Below, in pieces: positions 1 to 8,783 of a DNA stretch of 64,000 nucleotides. The notes beneath the pieces are model-generated. The model was given only the letters and a program-made list of their open reading frames with translations. It was not told the DNA's origin and did no database searches. Numbering within the stretch: position 1 is the first letter of the stretch; each line of letters begins with the position of its first letter. Made by a program: the position numbers and the translations under genes. Source of the DNA: Shewanella inventionis (GTDB lineage Bacteria; Pseudomonadota; Gammaproteobacteria; Enterobacterales; Shewanellaceae); assembly GCF_014641855.1 (NCBI RefSeq), contig NZ_BMII01000010.1, forward strand, positions 1-64,000, given 5' to 3'.

Positions 1-238
1 ACTGGGTTTTGGATGCTTCAATGGGTGAAGACCATTGCCAGATTTATCAAAATCATGCAGCAGAGAATTGGTCATTATTACGCAAACTATCGTTAAATAT
101 GCTCCGCTCAGAATCATCTAAGGGAAGCATCCCGATGAAACAAAAACGAGCATGGATGAAACCTGAGTATTTAGAAGAAGTGTTAAGGGCAGGATTTACC
201 AGTTTGCTTGAAATTTAATCACTCATGCGGTCGCCCTG
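1..238 (+). mobile_element. 3' end of an ISAs1-family insertion sequence
   Basis: The left edge cuts an insertion sequence. What remains is the C-terminal coding part of its transposase and, after the stop codon, a candidate terminal inverted repeat at about 221-238 that ends in CGCCCTG. Read from outside, this is CAGGGCGACCGCATGAGT, which resembles ISAs1-type ends as I remember them. The other end and any target duplication lie outside the window. Confidence 0.75.
3..218 (+). CDS. ISAs1-family transposase, C-terminal fragment (cut by window edge)
   Basis: The frame is open to the left edge and reads WVLDASMGEDHCQIY, then AAENWSLLRKLSLNMLRSE, matching the conserved C-terminal block of ISAs1-family DDE transposases (DxxxGED and AENxxxLRKLxLNxL). 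The tail includes a Lys-rich KGSIPMKQKRAW stretch and ends in EYLEEVL, as family members do. The final Glu of the DDE triad normally lies just before or within this block. Only about 71 residues of a protein usually near 370 are visible, so I cannot say whether the full gene is intact. Confidence 0.8.
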   Translation, partial: WVLDASMGEDHCQIYQNHAAENWSLLRKLSLNMLRSESSKGSIPMKQKRAWMKPEYLEEVLRAGFTSLLEI

Positions 239-329
239 TGTTAAGTACCCATTGATGCATTAATCGCATAAAAATAAATAACATTGAGCCGCGCCAAATA
301 GGGCGTATTAACAATATTAACGCGTAAAA

Positions 330-974
330 TTACAAATGCCCGACTTTCACTAAAATCAGCGTGTCTTGTTCAACATACGGGTTATGCTGACTTAAATGCG
401 GGCTGCGGATCCAGGTACCTGCAGGATAGCGGCCAAACTCATCAATAAACTCACCGCTGATGACGTAAATTTCTTCACCACCAAAATGACGATGCGGTTG
501 AAAATGAGTTCCAGCAGGCCACATTACTAGTGCGGTCGACTCTGTACCATGCTGATGCAATGGCATTACCTTTAATTGACCATGCCCAGGCAGCCATTTG
601 GCGCTATGAGTATCAATGTTCACTTGTTGCGAGTCAGTAGGTTGAAACTGATGCAACTTAACCAATAATGTACAACCGCCTACACTAAATGGCGCATGGA
701 CAACCCCCTCTGGATTACGTAAATACGTACCGACACCGTAATCGCCCGTTTCATCCGAAAACACCCCATCGAGCACTAAAATCTCTTCACCTAATGGGTG
801 AGGATGAGAGTTAAACTTAGCGCCAGCCTCATATTTAACAATACTGGTCGCATGGCCTCGCTCGGCCTCTTCACGCGCAAGGCGTTTACGAAACACACCT
901 GGTGCGGGGCTTTTTTGCCACTCAAGCTCATGAGTGTTTATCACCACTCGCTGACTAAAATCCATGTTTAACAT
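330..974 (-). CDS. two-domain cupin protein (ChrR-like)
   Basis: This predicted 214-residue soluble protein has two tandem cupin domains. Each carries a metal-site motif, HPHPLGEEI in the first half and HRHFGGEEI in the second, so both barrels probably bind a divalent metal. The arrangement resembles ChrR-type cupins and small cupin dioxygenases. The N-terminal zinc-binding anti-sigma domain of true ChrR is missing, so an anti-sigma role is unlikely. I start at 974 because GGGAGG lies five bases upstream of that ATG; a longer frame to 995 would put the ribosome site inside the gene. The substrate cannot be read from the sequence. Confidence 0.75.
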   Translation of the reverse strand: MLNMDFSQRVVINTHELEWQKSPAPGVFRKRLAREEAERGHATSIVKYEAGAKFNSHPHPLGEEILVLDGVFSDETGDYGVGTYLRNPEGVVHAPFSVGGCTLLVKLHQFQPTDSQQVNIDTHSAKWLPGHGQLKVMPLHQHGTESTALVMWPAGTHFQPHRHFGGEEIYVISGEFIDEFGRYPAGTWIRSPHLSQHNPYVEQDTLILVKVGHL

Positions 975-1105
975 GTTAACCTCCCACTCTTTCAATCGTT
1001 GCAGTGTAAGGCTTTCACTATCAATAAAAAAGTAGGTACTTTTCTGTAGTTTGCCGGCCTAATCATTGATATTGGCCATATCAGCAAGTTGACGGGATTG
1101 TTAAT

Positions 1106-1140
1106 AAAAAAAAGCCCAGTCAGTAAAATGACTGGGCTTT
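1106..1140 (-). terminator. intrinsic terminator after pbpG
   Basis: A perfect 12-bp stem (AAAGCCCAGTCA with TGACTGGGCTTT) encloses a six-base loop. On the minus strand it is followed by a run of T from the A-tract at 1106-1110. It lies 15 bases after the pbpG stop. Confidence 0.9.
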
Positions 1141-1154
1141 TTTGCTAATCGTCG

Positions 1155-2063
1155 TTAAATTCTGTTTTGTTGCGCGGCTTGACGCTGTTTTTTGTACGCT
1201 TTTGCCGACTCAGGGATTGGCGTTGTTCGTCCTGTTTCTAGCCAATTTTTTAATCGGCTCGCATCTGCCATATGGGTGTACTTACCAAATGAGTCCAACA
1301 CCACAAACGCCACTTTACGTTTATTCATTTCAGTTAGCATAACTAAACAGTGCCCAGCTTTGTTAGTAAAGCCTGTTTTGGTTAAGGCAATATTCCAATT
1401 GTTTTTAAACACCAGCTTATTGGTATTTTGAAAATCTAACGCATAGCGAGGCGACTCAAAAATCACATGCTTTTTTGGGGTAGAACTAAGCTTGCCTAAC
1501 ATGGGGTAAGTTTGGCTTTCTTTTAATAATATAATCAGGTCATTGGCACTTGATACGTTATCAGGAGATAAACCTGTTGGCTCGACATAATGGGTTTGTT
1601 TCATTCCAAGTGCTGCCGCTTTGTCATTCATTGCGCGCACAAATGCTTTAAATCCACCAGGATAATGATGAGCAAGCGAAGTCGCAGCACGGTTTTCAGA
1701 CGACATTAACGTCAATAACAGCATTGTCTCTCGAGTCACTACACTGCCTAAACGCACTCGCGAATACACATTGCGCATTACAGGTGAGTCGGTGATCTTA
1801 ACCGATATTTTTTCATTTAAGGGTAATTTGGCATCTAACGTCACCATTGCTGCCATTAATTTTGTAACCGAAGCAATTGGGACCGGTTGATGAGGATTAC
1901 TGGCATATAACACTTCGTTGGTGGCTAAATCAACTAACATAGCGCTACTTGAGGCTAATTCTTGTTGTGGGCTACCTTGTACTGCTGTGGCTGCAAAAGA
2001 TGCAGAACTGCTTAACGTAGTTGAACACAATAAAGCACAGGCTAAAAAGAAACGGAGCTTCAT
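1155..2063 (-). CDS. pbpG: D-alanyl-D-alanine endopeptidase (PBP7/PbpG), peptidase S11
   Basis: PbpG is a periplasmic low-molecular-weight penicillin-binding protein that cuts D-Ala-meso-DAP cross-links in peptidoglycan. The 302-residue protein begins with a signal peptide (hydrophobic FFLACALLC, then SASFAATA). The three S11 catalytic motifs are visible: SVTK near residues 65-68, SEN in the middle and KTG followed by FTNKAG. The length fits PBP7 rather than a DacA/C carboxypeptidase, which would have an extra C-terminal beta domain and membrane anchor. I place the start at the ATG that opens the signal peptide (2063); a longer frame adds 12 unlikely residues. Confidence 0.88.
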   Translation of the reverse strand: MKLRFFLACALLCSTTLSSSASFAATAVQGSPQQELASSSAMLVDLATNEVLYASNPHQPVPIASVTKLMAAMVTLDAKLPLNEKISVKITDSPVMRNVYSRVRLGSVVTRETMLLLTLMSSENRAATSLAHHYPGGFKAFVRAMNDKAAALGMKQTHYVEPTGLSPDNVSSANDLIILLKESQTYPMLGKLSSTPKKHVIFESPRYALDFQNTNKLVFKNNWNIALTKTGFTNKAGHCLVMLTEMNKRKVAFVVLDSFGKYTHMADASRLKNWLETGRTTPIPESAKAYKKQRQAAQQNRI

Positions 2064-2353
2064 GACTCTCACTTGAAAAAAACAAACCTTATAATGCATT
2101 GAGTATACGATAAAGGCTTAGCTCAACAATAGATAAATAGTCATTATGAATGGGTTTTTAGTAATTTTTTTGCAAGTTATTAACACAGATCAAAGCAAAA
2201 GCATTAGCTATGGCTAATATTTATTCGTTTCAGCAACCACAGCTTGTTCGACAACGTTAATTGATACATGACTTAATTCCATTATCGCCACACATAACGC
2301 TTTTTGTTTACTTCATGTTAAGATTAAATCACGCGATAAAAAAGAGAGTGTAA

Positions 2354-3694
2354 ATGGATATTAACTTACGTTTTTTAAATAAATTGAGCCAATGGTTCAA
2401 TACACTTCGCGCCCCAAAAGCAAGCCTTAAAACTGAGTCAGATGACGCACAAAATGGGCTGATTTCACTGTTAACTATCGCCAATCAATATCAAGGGCAA
2501 GCAACCCCAAAAAACCTTGATAGCACAGTGTCATCCATGCCTGTGTTCACAGAGCAAGGCTTCATTGGCCGCAGTTCCCAAATAGCACAACTCACTGACG
2601 TGATTAATTTATGGCGTAATCATCACGGTGAAATAAGTGCCATTGTAGCGCCCTCAGGCGCAGGGTTGTCTACATTATTAGGTCAATTACCTAGCCTAGT
2701 GCAATCTAACAGTGTTGAGCCCGAAAACCCAGAATCAACAGCGAAACCCTTGCCTAAAAATGGGCTAATCATGAGCTTTTATCTTGCTCCACTAACGGCA
2801 AGCGACGCAATTGCAAATGTGTGTTATTGCTTTGGTATAAAGCCCCCCACAACACTAACAGACACCAGTATTACCGATATTATTTTCGCCATCAACCAGC
2901 TACCTGCACAGTTAATTGTTATCGATGATTTACACAAGCTGATGCTGAGGATGATGGGCAATGCGCAAGCATTAGTGACCTTTGCCACCATAGTAATGGA
3001 AACACGCAAACATCACTGTTGGATTTTGGGTTGTGAAAAATTTGCCTGGCAACGACTCAGTGCGCAATATCAAATAACCCAATTTATTAAGCACGTTATC
3101 ACTGTCGACTATTTCAGCGCCAAAGAACTGGCCAGCATACAAACAAAACAGTTGGTCAACCTAGGGTTAATTAGCAAAGACGATACACAAGTCGCTCCCC
3201 CTGCAGAGCATCGTCTTGCTAAAACATCATCTAAAAACTCTCACACAGCACATGAAACAGATGAAGCCATGAATCCGTTTGATGATCAACTAAAGCAGTT
3301 GCACACCATCAGTCAGGGACATCCGACGCTCGCAATATTATTATTGCAATATTCGTTTCAACAACAAACCAATACTGAGTCGAGTAACGGCGACAGCAGT
3401 ACACACTGTATTTGTAAAATCAATTCATCGGCATTGCAGTTGTGTCAAGACAATGACTTGTTTTCATTGGCTGAGATATACGTTCATGGCGGATTGCGGG
3501 TCGCACAACACGCGCATATTTTTGCCCAAACAATTGAACAAAGCAGTTTACAACTGGCTTACCTGGCACGTCAGGGCTTAATTATTGCTCAATATTCACA
3601 ACAAGACTTTGCCCAGCACTTTTATTTTATTACACCTGCATTATCAAAAATTATCGCCAGTCACCTAGTCAATAACAATAAACTGTTTAATTAA
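2354..3694 (+). CDS. AAA/ExeA-like ATPase-fold protein with degenerate Walker A
   Basis: This 446-residue protein has no signal peptide or membrane segment. Residues 70-80 (FIGRSSQIAQL) look like the entry of an AAA or STAND ATPase domain. At 99-107 a P-loop reads APSGAGLST, with Leu where the invariant Lys should be. At 187-192 LIVIDD is a good Walker B. A low-complexity polar linker sits near residues 270-300. ATP binding may therefore be weak or lost. It lies 11 bases upstream of the MscS-like gene, with GAGG between them, so the two are probably cotranscribed and may act together at the inner membrane. The family name is unsure. Confidence 0.55.
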   Translation: MDINLRFLNKLSQWFNTLRAPKASLKTESDDAQNGLISLLTIANQYQGQATPKNLDSTVSSMPVFTEQGFIGRSSQIAQLTDVINLWRNHHGEISAIVAPSGAGLSTLLGQLPSLVQSNSVEPENPESTAKPLPKNGLIMSFYLAPLTASDAIANVCYCFGIKPPTTLTDTSITDIIFAINQLPAQLIVIDDLHKLMLRMMGNAQALVTFATIVMETRKHHCWILGCEKFAWQRLSAQYQITQFIKHVITVDYFSAKELASIQTKQLVNLGLISKDDTQVAPPAEHRLAKTSSKNSHTAHETDEAMNPFDDQLKQLHTISQGHPTLAILLLQYSFQQQTNTESSNGDSSTHCICKINSSALQLCQDNDLFSLAEIYVHGGLRVAQHAHIFAQTIEQSSLQLAYLARQGLIIAQYSQQDFAQHFYFITPALSKIIASHLVNNNKLFN

Positions 3695-3705
3695 ACGAGG
3701 CCAAC

Positions 3706-4500
3706 ATGGACGACTCACGCGAAGCTCTACAAGCATTTCTAGCCATCATATCGTTTGACCGAATTGCCAGCATTATCTTGTTGTGTCTGTTTGCCTGGTT
3801 ATTGTTAGTTGCTATCGAGTTTTTATTAAACCAATTAAGCAAAGCACTGCCTAAATACCGCTTAATTTGGAATAGAGCTTACCCATTTGTGCGTTTATTT
3901 GTGTGGTTGTCGGTAATTATTTACTCCATTGTTGGCATCATAAACCCTCACGAAAACCTTATTCTCGCCGTGGTTGGCTCTATTAGTATTGTGGTGGGAT
4001 TAGCTACTCAAGAACCCGCTAAAAATATGATTGCGGGCTTTATTATTATGATTAATCCGCCTTATCGGGTGGGCGATATGGTAACTCTAGCAGGCCATTA
4101 CGGCGAAGTAATAAAACTAGAATGGAGCGTCACATGGCTACGTACATTTGACGACAACACCATTATGGTTCCTAACGCTGAAGCGTTAAAAACAGCCGTG
4201 TCTAATGCAAATAGCGGTGCCCTAGATGAAATGGTCGTGGTTAAATTTACCCTGCCTATCCTTGTTGATCACAAAAAAGCCATTGCACTTGCAAGGGAGG
4301 CAACCCAATGCTCTCCTTATACTTTTTTAAATAAGCCCATCATAGTTAATTTAGGCAATGACTTCTCGTTTGGCCAATACCAACAAACCATTACCGTTAA
4401 GGCTTATGTAATGGATGTAAGGTTAGAAAAAAAATTCATCAGCGACATTAACATAAGGGTATTAAGCGCATACAAAAATGCACATTTTTATGATGCATAG
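3706..4500 (+). CDS. MscS-family mechanosensitive channel protein
   Basis: This is a small-conductance mechanosensitive channel family protein, expected in the inner membrane. In 264 residues it shows a membrane helix near 18-40, a second near 60-80, and a third running through LILAVVGSISIVVGLATQE. Then comes AGFIIMINPPYRVGDMV, the link to the beta domain, and NTIMVPNA, a hallmark of the family. The length is close to E. coli MscS (286). The TM3 Gly/Ala packing is less regular than in MscS, so gating may differ. It is preceded 11 bases upstream by an ATPase-like gene, an unusual partner for a channel that needs no energy input. Confidence 0.85.
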   Translation: MDDSREALQAFLAIISFDRIASIILLCLFAWLLLVAIEFLLNQLSKALPKYRLIWNRAYPFVRLFVWLSVIIYSIVGIINPHENLILAVVGSISIVVGLATQEPAKNMIAGFIIMINPPYRVGDMVTLAGHYGEVIKLEWSVTWLRTFDDNTIMVPNAEALKTAVSNANSGALDEMVVVKFTLPILVDHKKAIALAREATQCSPYTFLNKPIIVNLGNDFSFGQYQQTITVKAYVMDVRLEKKFISDINIRVLSAYKNAHFYDA

Positions 4501-4581
4501 CAAATGCCTAAACACTAATGTGCGCTATAATCGCGCCAATTCAATTAAGATTTCTGACTATCAAGCAACAGGAACCACATA

Positions 4582-5241
4582 ATGACACAAGATGAAATGA
4601 AAAAAGCAGCAGGCTGGGCAGCGTTGCAATATGTCAAACCAGACACCATCGTCGGTGTTGGCACAGGCTCAACCGTAAATCACTTCATTGATGCGCTTGC
4701 CACGATGAAAGACGACATCGAAGGCGCAGTATCAAGCTCAGAAGCATCAACCAAAAAACTCAAAGAACTCGGCATTGAAGTGTTCGACCTAAACAGTGTT
4801 GACTCTATTGACGTATACGTAGACGGCGCAGATGAAATTAACGACCGCATGGACATGATTAAAGGCGGTGGAGCGGCATTAACTCGCGAAAAAATTGTTG
4901 CAGCCGTGGCTAAACAATTTATTTGTATTGTTGATAACACCAAACAGGTGCCTATTTTAGGCAACTTCCCTTTACCTGTTGAGGTTATCCCTATGGCTCG
5001 CTCTTATGTGGCACGCGAGTTAGTTAAGCTAGGTGGCGACCCAGTCTACCGCCAAGGCGTTATTACCGATAACGGTAACGTGATTTTAGATGTTTACAAC
5101 ATGCAAATTTTAGATCCAAAAGTGATGGAAACTAAAATTAACGCCATTGTTGGTGTAGTAACAAACGGCTTATTTGCAAACCGCGGCGCAGACGTATTAC
5201 TCGTTGGCACACCAGATGGTGTAAATACCGTTACCTTGTAA
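4582..5241 (+). CDS. rpiA: ribose-5-phosphate isomerase A
   Basis: RpiA interconverts ribose-5-phosphate and ribulose-5-phosphate in the non-oxidative pentose phosphate pathway. The 219-residue length equals that of the E. coli enzyme. Family motifs are all present: GVGTGSTV near residues 25-32 for phosphate binding, DGADEI with the catalytic Asp near 81-86, and [11 protein letters not shown] near 94-104. The start [10 protein letters not shown] matches the family and has AGGA upstream. A perfect TATAAT at 4526-4531 lies in the short gap after the mscS-like gene, but I see no good -35 element with it. Confidence 0.96.
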   Translation: MTQDEMKKAAGWAALQYVKPDTIVGVGTGSTVNHFIDALATMKDDIEGAVSSSEASTKKLKELGIEVFDLNSVDSIDVYVDGADEINDRMDMIKGGGAALTREKIVAAVAKQFICIVDNTKQVPILGNFPLPVEVIPMARSYVARELVKLGGDPVYRQGVITDNGNVILDVYNMQILDPKVMETKINAIVGVVTNGLFANRGADVLLVGTPDGVNTVTL

Positions 5242-5299
5242 TTACCCCGCATACTTTCAAATAGCCTCTGCTATTACTTAAGAATGGTGAAAAATGGTG

Positions 5300-5336
5300 A
5301 AAAATGGCCTCGCAAATTTGCTAGGCCATTTTTTTA
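5300..5336 (+). terminator. intrinsic terminator after rpiA
   Basis: The stem AAAATGGCCT / AGGCCATTTT, with an inner GCAAATTTGC palindrome, is followed by a run of T. It lies about 60 bases after rpiA. Two direct copies of ATGGTGAAAA (5284-5303) abut its left arm. Confidence 0.85.
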
Positions 5337-5644
5337 ACTGCTATAAGCCTTAAATCACCATCTCTTCAAGGTTGTTCACGGTGTCAAAAAATTCTGGCAT
5401 TCGCTATATATCCACACTGAAGAAAAAACTTTACCTCCATATAAACCTTTTACCGACTTGCACCTGTCAAATAACTACACAATCATAATCGACAGTTTGG
5501 AACATTAAGGATGCCGGTATCAATCAGCACAATTCACAGCCAATAAATCACCTTGCGCAGCTAGACGACAATCAACTTGTCGCCATTGCAACTACCGGGT
5601 GTCAGCAGGCCTTTGAACAACTGTATCGCCGGCACCACCAGCGA

Positions 5645-6073
5645 GTGTACGCCATTTGTTTTCGGCTCAGTGGCCAATCCAGTTTGGCTGACGATATGAC
5701 CCAGGCATGTTTTATTCGCTTATGGAAAAAGTTGGCGCAATTTAACGGCGATAGCCAATTTACCACCTGGCTGCATCGATTATGTGTTCGCCAGGCGATT
5801 AATGATCTCAAGGCACAACAATCGTTATGGCGACGCTTTTTACCTGCAGAAGATGTCGCCCATCTAGACGTGCCCATCGTCGAGTTAACCGATCATCATT
5901 TGCTCGACAAATGTATCGCCAGATTACCGCAACGAACCCGCATTGTGTTTGTGTTATGTGCCATTGAAGGTTATCAACACAACGAAATAGCAGCACTATT
6001 GAACATTGCCGTCGGCACCAGTAAGGCGCAATATCACAATGCCAAACATTTACTACAGGAGATGCTTGCATGA
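5645..6073 (+). CDS. ECF-type RNA polymerase sigma factor, start codon unresolved
   Basis: This is an extracytoplasmic-function sigma-70 factor. Region 2 is visible (SLADDMTQACFIRLWKKLAQF, then FTTWLHRLCVRQAINDLK). Region 4 follows (LDKCIARLPQRTRIVFVLCAIEGYQHNEIAALLNIAVGTSK). GTG 5645 is the first usual start in frame, but the same frame stays open back to 5489. The upstream residues AFEQLYRRHHQR (about 5609-5644) are conserved region 2 sequence, so the true protein begins further upstream. No ATG, GTG or TTG exists there. An ATG at 5511 is in another frame and stops after 11 codons. A frameshift (real or sequencing) or an ATT/ATC/ATA start would explain this. It overlaps the anti-sigma gene by ATGA. 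Confidence 0.8.
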   Translation: MYAICFRLSGQSSLADDMTQACFIRLWKKLAQFNGDSQFTTWLHRLCVRQAINDLKAQQSLWRRFLPAEDVAHLDVPIVELTDHHLLDKCIARLPQRTRIVFVLCAIEGYQHNEIAALLNIAVGTSKAQYHNAKHLLQEMLA

Positions 6074-6666
6074 GCGCTAAAAAGCATGACCTAGACCATT
6101 TAATTGGCACGTTACCACCTGAGATTGCGCCAACCACTGACTTATGGAATGGCATACAGCCACACTTAACGCCGCCACAAACGCATCATAACAGTGTCGT
6201 TCGCCCCTTATGGGCCATAGCTGCAACACTGGTAGTGTGTTCAATATTATGGTTAACGCAATGGCGCGACCATACAGAGCCAACTCAGGTGCAAACGGCA
6301 AATGTCAGCATGGCGACAACAGGCACCGCTGCATCAGTTGAAGTCGATAATCACTTAATAGACTTGATAAACCAAATTGCCCAAACTCATCAAAGTCAGT
6401 TAGATGGCTTTATAAGCAATCAATATACCGTGAGCTGGCAGTTATCAGCAGACCAAAATGAACATATTCAAACTGACATTGCCAAGGCGCTTGCAGAGCT
6501 AGAAAGTGCCTCAGTTCAAGTGCAAGCAGCCTTAATCCAACAGCCGACTAACCAACAACTTTGGCAATTATGGCGCTGGATAATGCAGCGTCAAATCACC
6601 TTATTACAACAAGGGCAAAAATTGCCTTTTACCCACACACGCCCATCACAAGGAAATACCCTATGA
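6070..6666 (+). CDS. probable membrane anti-sigma factor
   Basis: The start overlaps the stop of the sigma factor gene as ATGA, so the two are translationally coupled. The 198-residue protein has a cytosolic N-terminus of about 45 residues, a single membrane helix (LWAIAATLVVCSILWL, near 47-62) and a Gln-rich periplasmic part. This is the layout of anti-sigma factors that hold an ECF sigma at the membrane. I see no HxxxCxxC zinc motif. The family is not recognised from sequence alone; the role is inferred from position and topology. It overlaps the next gene by another ATGA at 6663. Confidence 0.65.
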   Translation: MSAKKHDLDHLIGTLPPEIAPTTDLWNGIQPHLTPPQTHHNSVVRPLWAIAATLVVCSILWLTQWRDHTEPTQVQTANVSMATTGTAASVEVDNHLIDLINQIAQTHQSQLDGFISNQYTVSWQLSADQNEHIQTDIAKALAELESASVQVQAALIQQPTNQQLWQLWRWIMQRQITLLQQGQKLPFTHTRPSQGNTL

Positions 6667-7598
6667 GCAGCATTAAATACGCATTGTTAGCGCCACTAAT
6701 GGCCATAAGCGCTTTAACGATTGCAGCAGAGCCGGTCGACCAACAGCAAGATGTTTCAGCTAACCCCAACGTCAGTATCAAAGTACAACGTGGCAATGTG
6801 GCGTTTGTGAGTTGGGACAAAAACAGCATCCAAGTTAAAGGCGAACTTGATGAACTAAGCGAAGGCTTTATATTTGATGTAAAAGACAATTCAGTCGTGA
6901 TTGAAGACAAGCTGCCGCGCAGTTATCAAGGCAATAATAAACCAGGCTCACAATTAACCATCTATTTGCCCGCACAGCTAAATTTAGACGCACAAGGCGT
7001 ATCTGCCGACTTTACCCTGTCTAAACTCAGCGGCCAAATCGCCATCGCATTAGTCAGCGGTAATATCGAGGCCAAACAACTGAGTGGCAGCAACAAGTTG
7101 ACCACGGTATCGGGCAACATTAATAGCGAACAATTAAGCGGAAAAATCAATCTAGAAACCGTATCAGGGGATATAAACGACAACAAAAGCCAGGGAGAGG
7201 CAGAATTTAGACTAGTCAGTGGCGAATTAGAGACTCACAGCGACTTTACACAAGTGAGCATTGATCAGGTTTCTGGCGATATCGAGGCGACGCTAAAGCA
7301 ATTAAACCAGATTAATCTGGTCACCATCAGTGGCGATGCAAATCTCAACCTCGGCGCACAGCTCAGTAAAGGCAGTCTCGAAACCATTAGCGGCAACGTT
7401 ACAATGGCTTTTAACGCAGCTCCCAATATTCATTTTATGATAGACGGCGGCCCAGGCGGCAAAATTGACAATCAATTAACAGACGACAAACCATTAAAAC
7501 AAAAATACTCTTCAAGCCAAAGTTTACAATTTAAAAGCTTATCAGGAGACGGCCAGGTCAATATCAACACCATCAGCGGCCGCATTAGCGTGAAGTAA
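6663..7598 (+). CDS. exported DUF4097-family beta-repeat protein
   Basis: The ATG at 6663 overlaps the anti-sigma stop (ATGA) and opens a signal peptide ending in LTIAAE, giving 311 residues. The body is a chain of short beta repeats containing SGNI or SGDI roughly every 18-22 residues (VSGNIEAKQLSG, VSGNINSEQLSG, VSGDINDN, VSGDIEATL, ISGDANL, ISGNVTM). This is typical of DUF4097 proteins, predicted right-handed beta-helix or adhesin-like folds. A possible in-frame extension to 6561 would bury the coupling and the signal peptide, so I reject it. With the sigma and anti-sigma genes it forms a three-gene cell-envelope regulon. Confidence 0.8.
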   Translation: MSSIKYALLAPLMAISALTIAAEPVDQQQDVSANPNVSIKVQRGNVAFVSWDKNSIQVKGELDELSEGFIFDVKDNSVVIEDKLPRSYQGNNKPGSQLTIYLPAQLNLDAQGVSADFTLSKLSGQIAIALVSGNIEAKQLSGSNKLTTVSGNINSEQLSGKINLETVSGDINDNKSQGEAEFRLVSGELETHSDFTQVSIDQVSGDIEATLKQLNQINLVTISGDANLNLGAQLSKGSLETISGNVTMAFNAAPNIHFMIDGGPGGKIDNQLTDDKPLKQKYSSSQSLQFKSLSGDGQVNINTISGRISVK

Positions 7599-7762
7599 TA
7601 CCATTACATCCGTTGACTAATGCCATACAGTAAAATGCCCAGTGACATCGCTATCGCTGGGCATCGCTCTCGCAGGGCATAGTACATGACACTAATATCG
7701 CTGAGCAACGCTGTTACAGATTAAGATTAACCTTAACGAGAGTTCGCTTAACCAGGCTAGCA

Positions 7763-8455
7763 TTACTTTACTGAACTCACTTCATCATCGGTTAAATAAC
7801 GCCATTCTCCGGGCGCTAAATCAGCATCTAATTCAATACTGCCTACCGCTTCACGGTGCAGGTTAACCACTTTATTGCCAACGGCAGCAAACATGCGTTT
7901 TACTTGGTGATACTTACCCTCACTAATGGTTAAACGCACCTGAGTCGGCGTAATAATATCAAGCAATGCAGGCTTAGTGAGTCCTTCTTCATTACGCAGT
8001 TCAATGCCGTTCGCAAACACCGAAACTAAACTGTTATCGATAGGATCGGCAAGCTCCACTAAATACCGTTTACCACAGTCTTTCTTGGGCGAAGTAATTT
8101 TATGCGACCATTGGCCGTCACTGGTAATAAGCACCAACCCCGTGGTATCGGCATCAAGTCGCCCCGCAATATGTAATGTGTCGACTTTTTCAATGTCCAT
8201 CAAACTTAATACCGATGGGTATTGCTCATCAATGGTTGAGCAAATGGTATCCACGGGTTTATTCATCATCACATAACGCTCACCCACAATGCTAATAGAC
8301 TGCCCCTCTAAGCGCACATCCATATGTGGTGACACCTTAAAACCAGAATCTTTAACCACCTCGCCATCACAGGTTACATCACCACGATGCAGGGCTCTTT
8401 TGGCCAATGAACGGGTTAACTCGGTACTTTCACAGATAAATTTGTCTAAACGCAC
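7763..8455 (-). CDS. rsuA: 16S rRNA pseudouridine(516) synthase
   Basis: RsuA turns U516 of 16S rRNA into pseudouridine. The 230-residue protein has an N-terminal S4 RNA-binding domain (MRLDKFICESTELTRSLAKR, residues 1-20) and then the RsuA catalytic core with AGRLDADTTGLVL, where the Asp is catalytic. HQVKRMFAAVGNKVVNLHR near the C-terminus is the usual RsuA/RluB/E/F signature. GTG 8455 gives the family N-terminus MRLDKF with GTGAG eight bases upstream. GTG 8464 would add three residues (MCI) and is also possible. Confidence 0.9.
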   Translation of the reverse strand: MRLDKFICESTELTRSLAKRALHRGDVTCDGEVVKDSGFKVSPHMDVRLEGQSISIVGERYVMMNKPVDTICSTIDEQYPSVLSLMDIEKVDTLHIAGRLDADTTGLVLITSDGQWSHKITSPKKDCGKRYLVELADPIDNSLVSVFANGIELRNEEGLTKPALLDIITPTQVRLTISEGKYHQVKRMFAAVGNKVVNLHREAVGSIELDADLAPGEWRYLTDDEVSSVK

Positions 8456-8657
8456 AATACACACTCACTTTTTGATAATGGCGCTATTATGCGGCCTATT
8501 AAGGTTAAATAGAAATCAATCCACGCTTTTTTTGCCCTATACGTAATTTTTAGTTACACATCCCCTTACCATATCAGGCAAAAACGACCAAAAGTGCCTT
8601 GTTTTATAGGCAAGTATGGCCGTAACATAGTCTTCACAAAAAATCGTCAGCGATATA

Positions 8658-8672
8658 GGTGACAAAATCACC
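8658..8672. promoter_or_regulatory. perfect short palindrome upstream of M13 peptidase gene
   Basis: GGTGA-CAAAA-TCACC is a perfect inverted repeat 112 bases before the peptidase ATG, in an otherwise AT-rich 330-base gap with no other gene. The spacer is five bases, one short of a Crp site, so the binding protein is unknown. It may be chance. Confidence 0.3.
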
Positions 8673-8783
8673 ACAAAAAATGGTAAGCACAAATCCCCAT
8701 TTTAAAGCTAACGACATAATAAAAATACAATATGCTCACACGCCTGAACCCGAGGCGCCTAAATTTAAAGCAAAGGAAACACA

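Noticed and set aside
5284-5303. Two copies of ATGGTGAAAA before the rpiA terminator
   Set aside because: Only two copies next to an A-rich stem; probably simple slippage and not a functional repeat.
5808-6155. Long reverse-strand open frame across the sigma and anti-sigma genes
   Set aside because: It is antisense to two well-supported coding regions and its product has no recognisable feature or ribosome site.
7635-7664. Hairpin ATGCCCAG/CTGGGCAT after the DUF4097 gene as a terminator
   Set aside because: The stem is good but no T-run follows on either strand, so termination is not supported.
8658-8672. GGTGA-N5-TCACC as a Crp site
   Set aside because: The spacer is five bases instead of six and the flanks do not match, so I keep it only as an unassigned palindrome.
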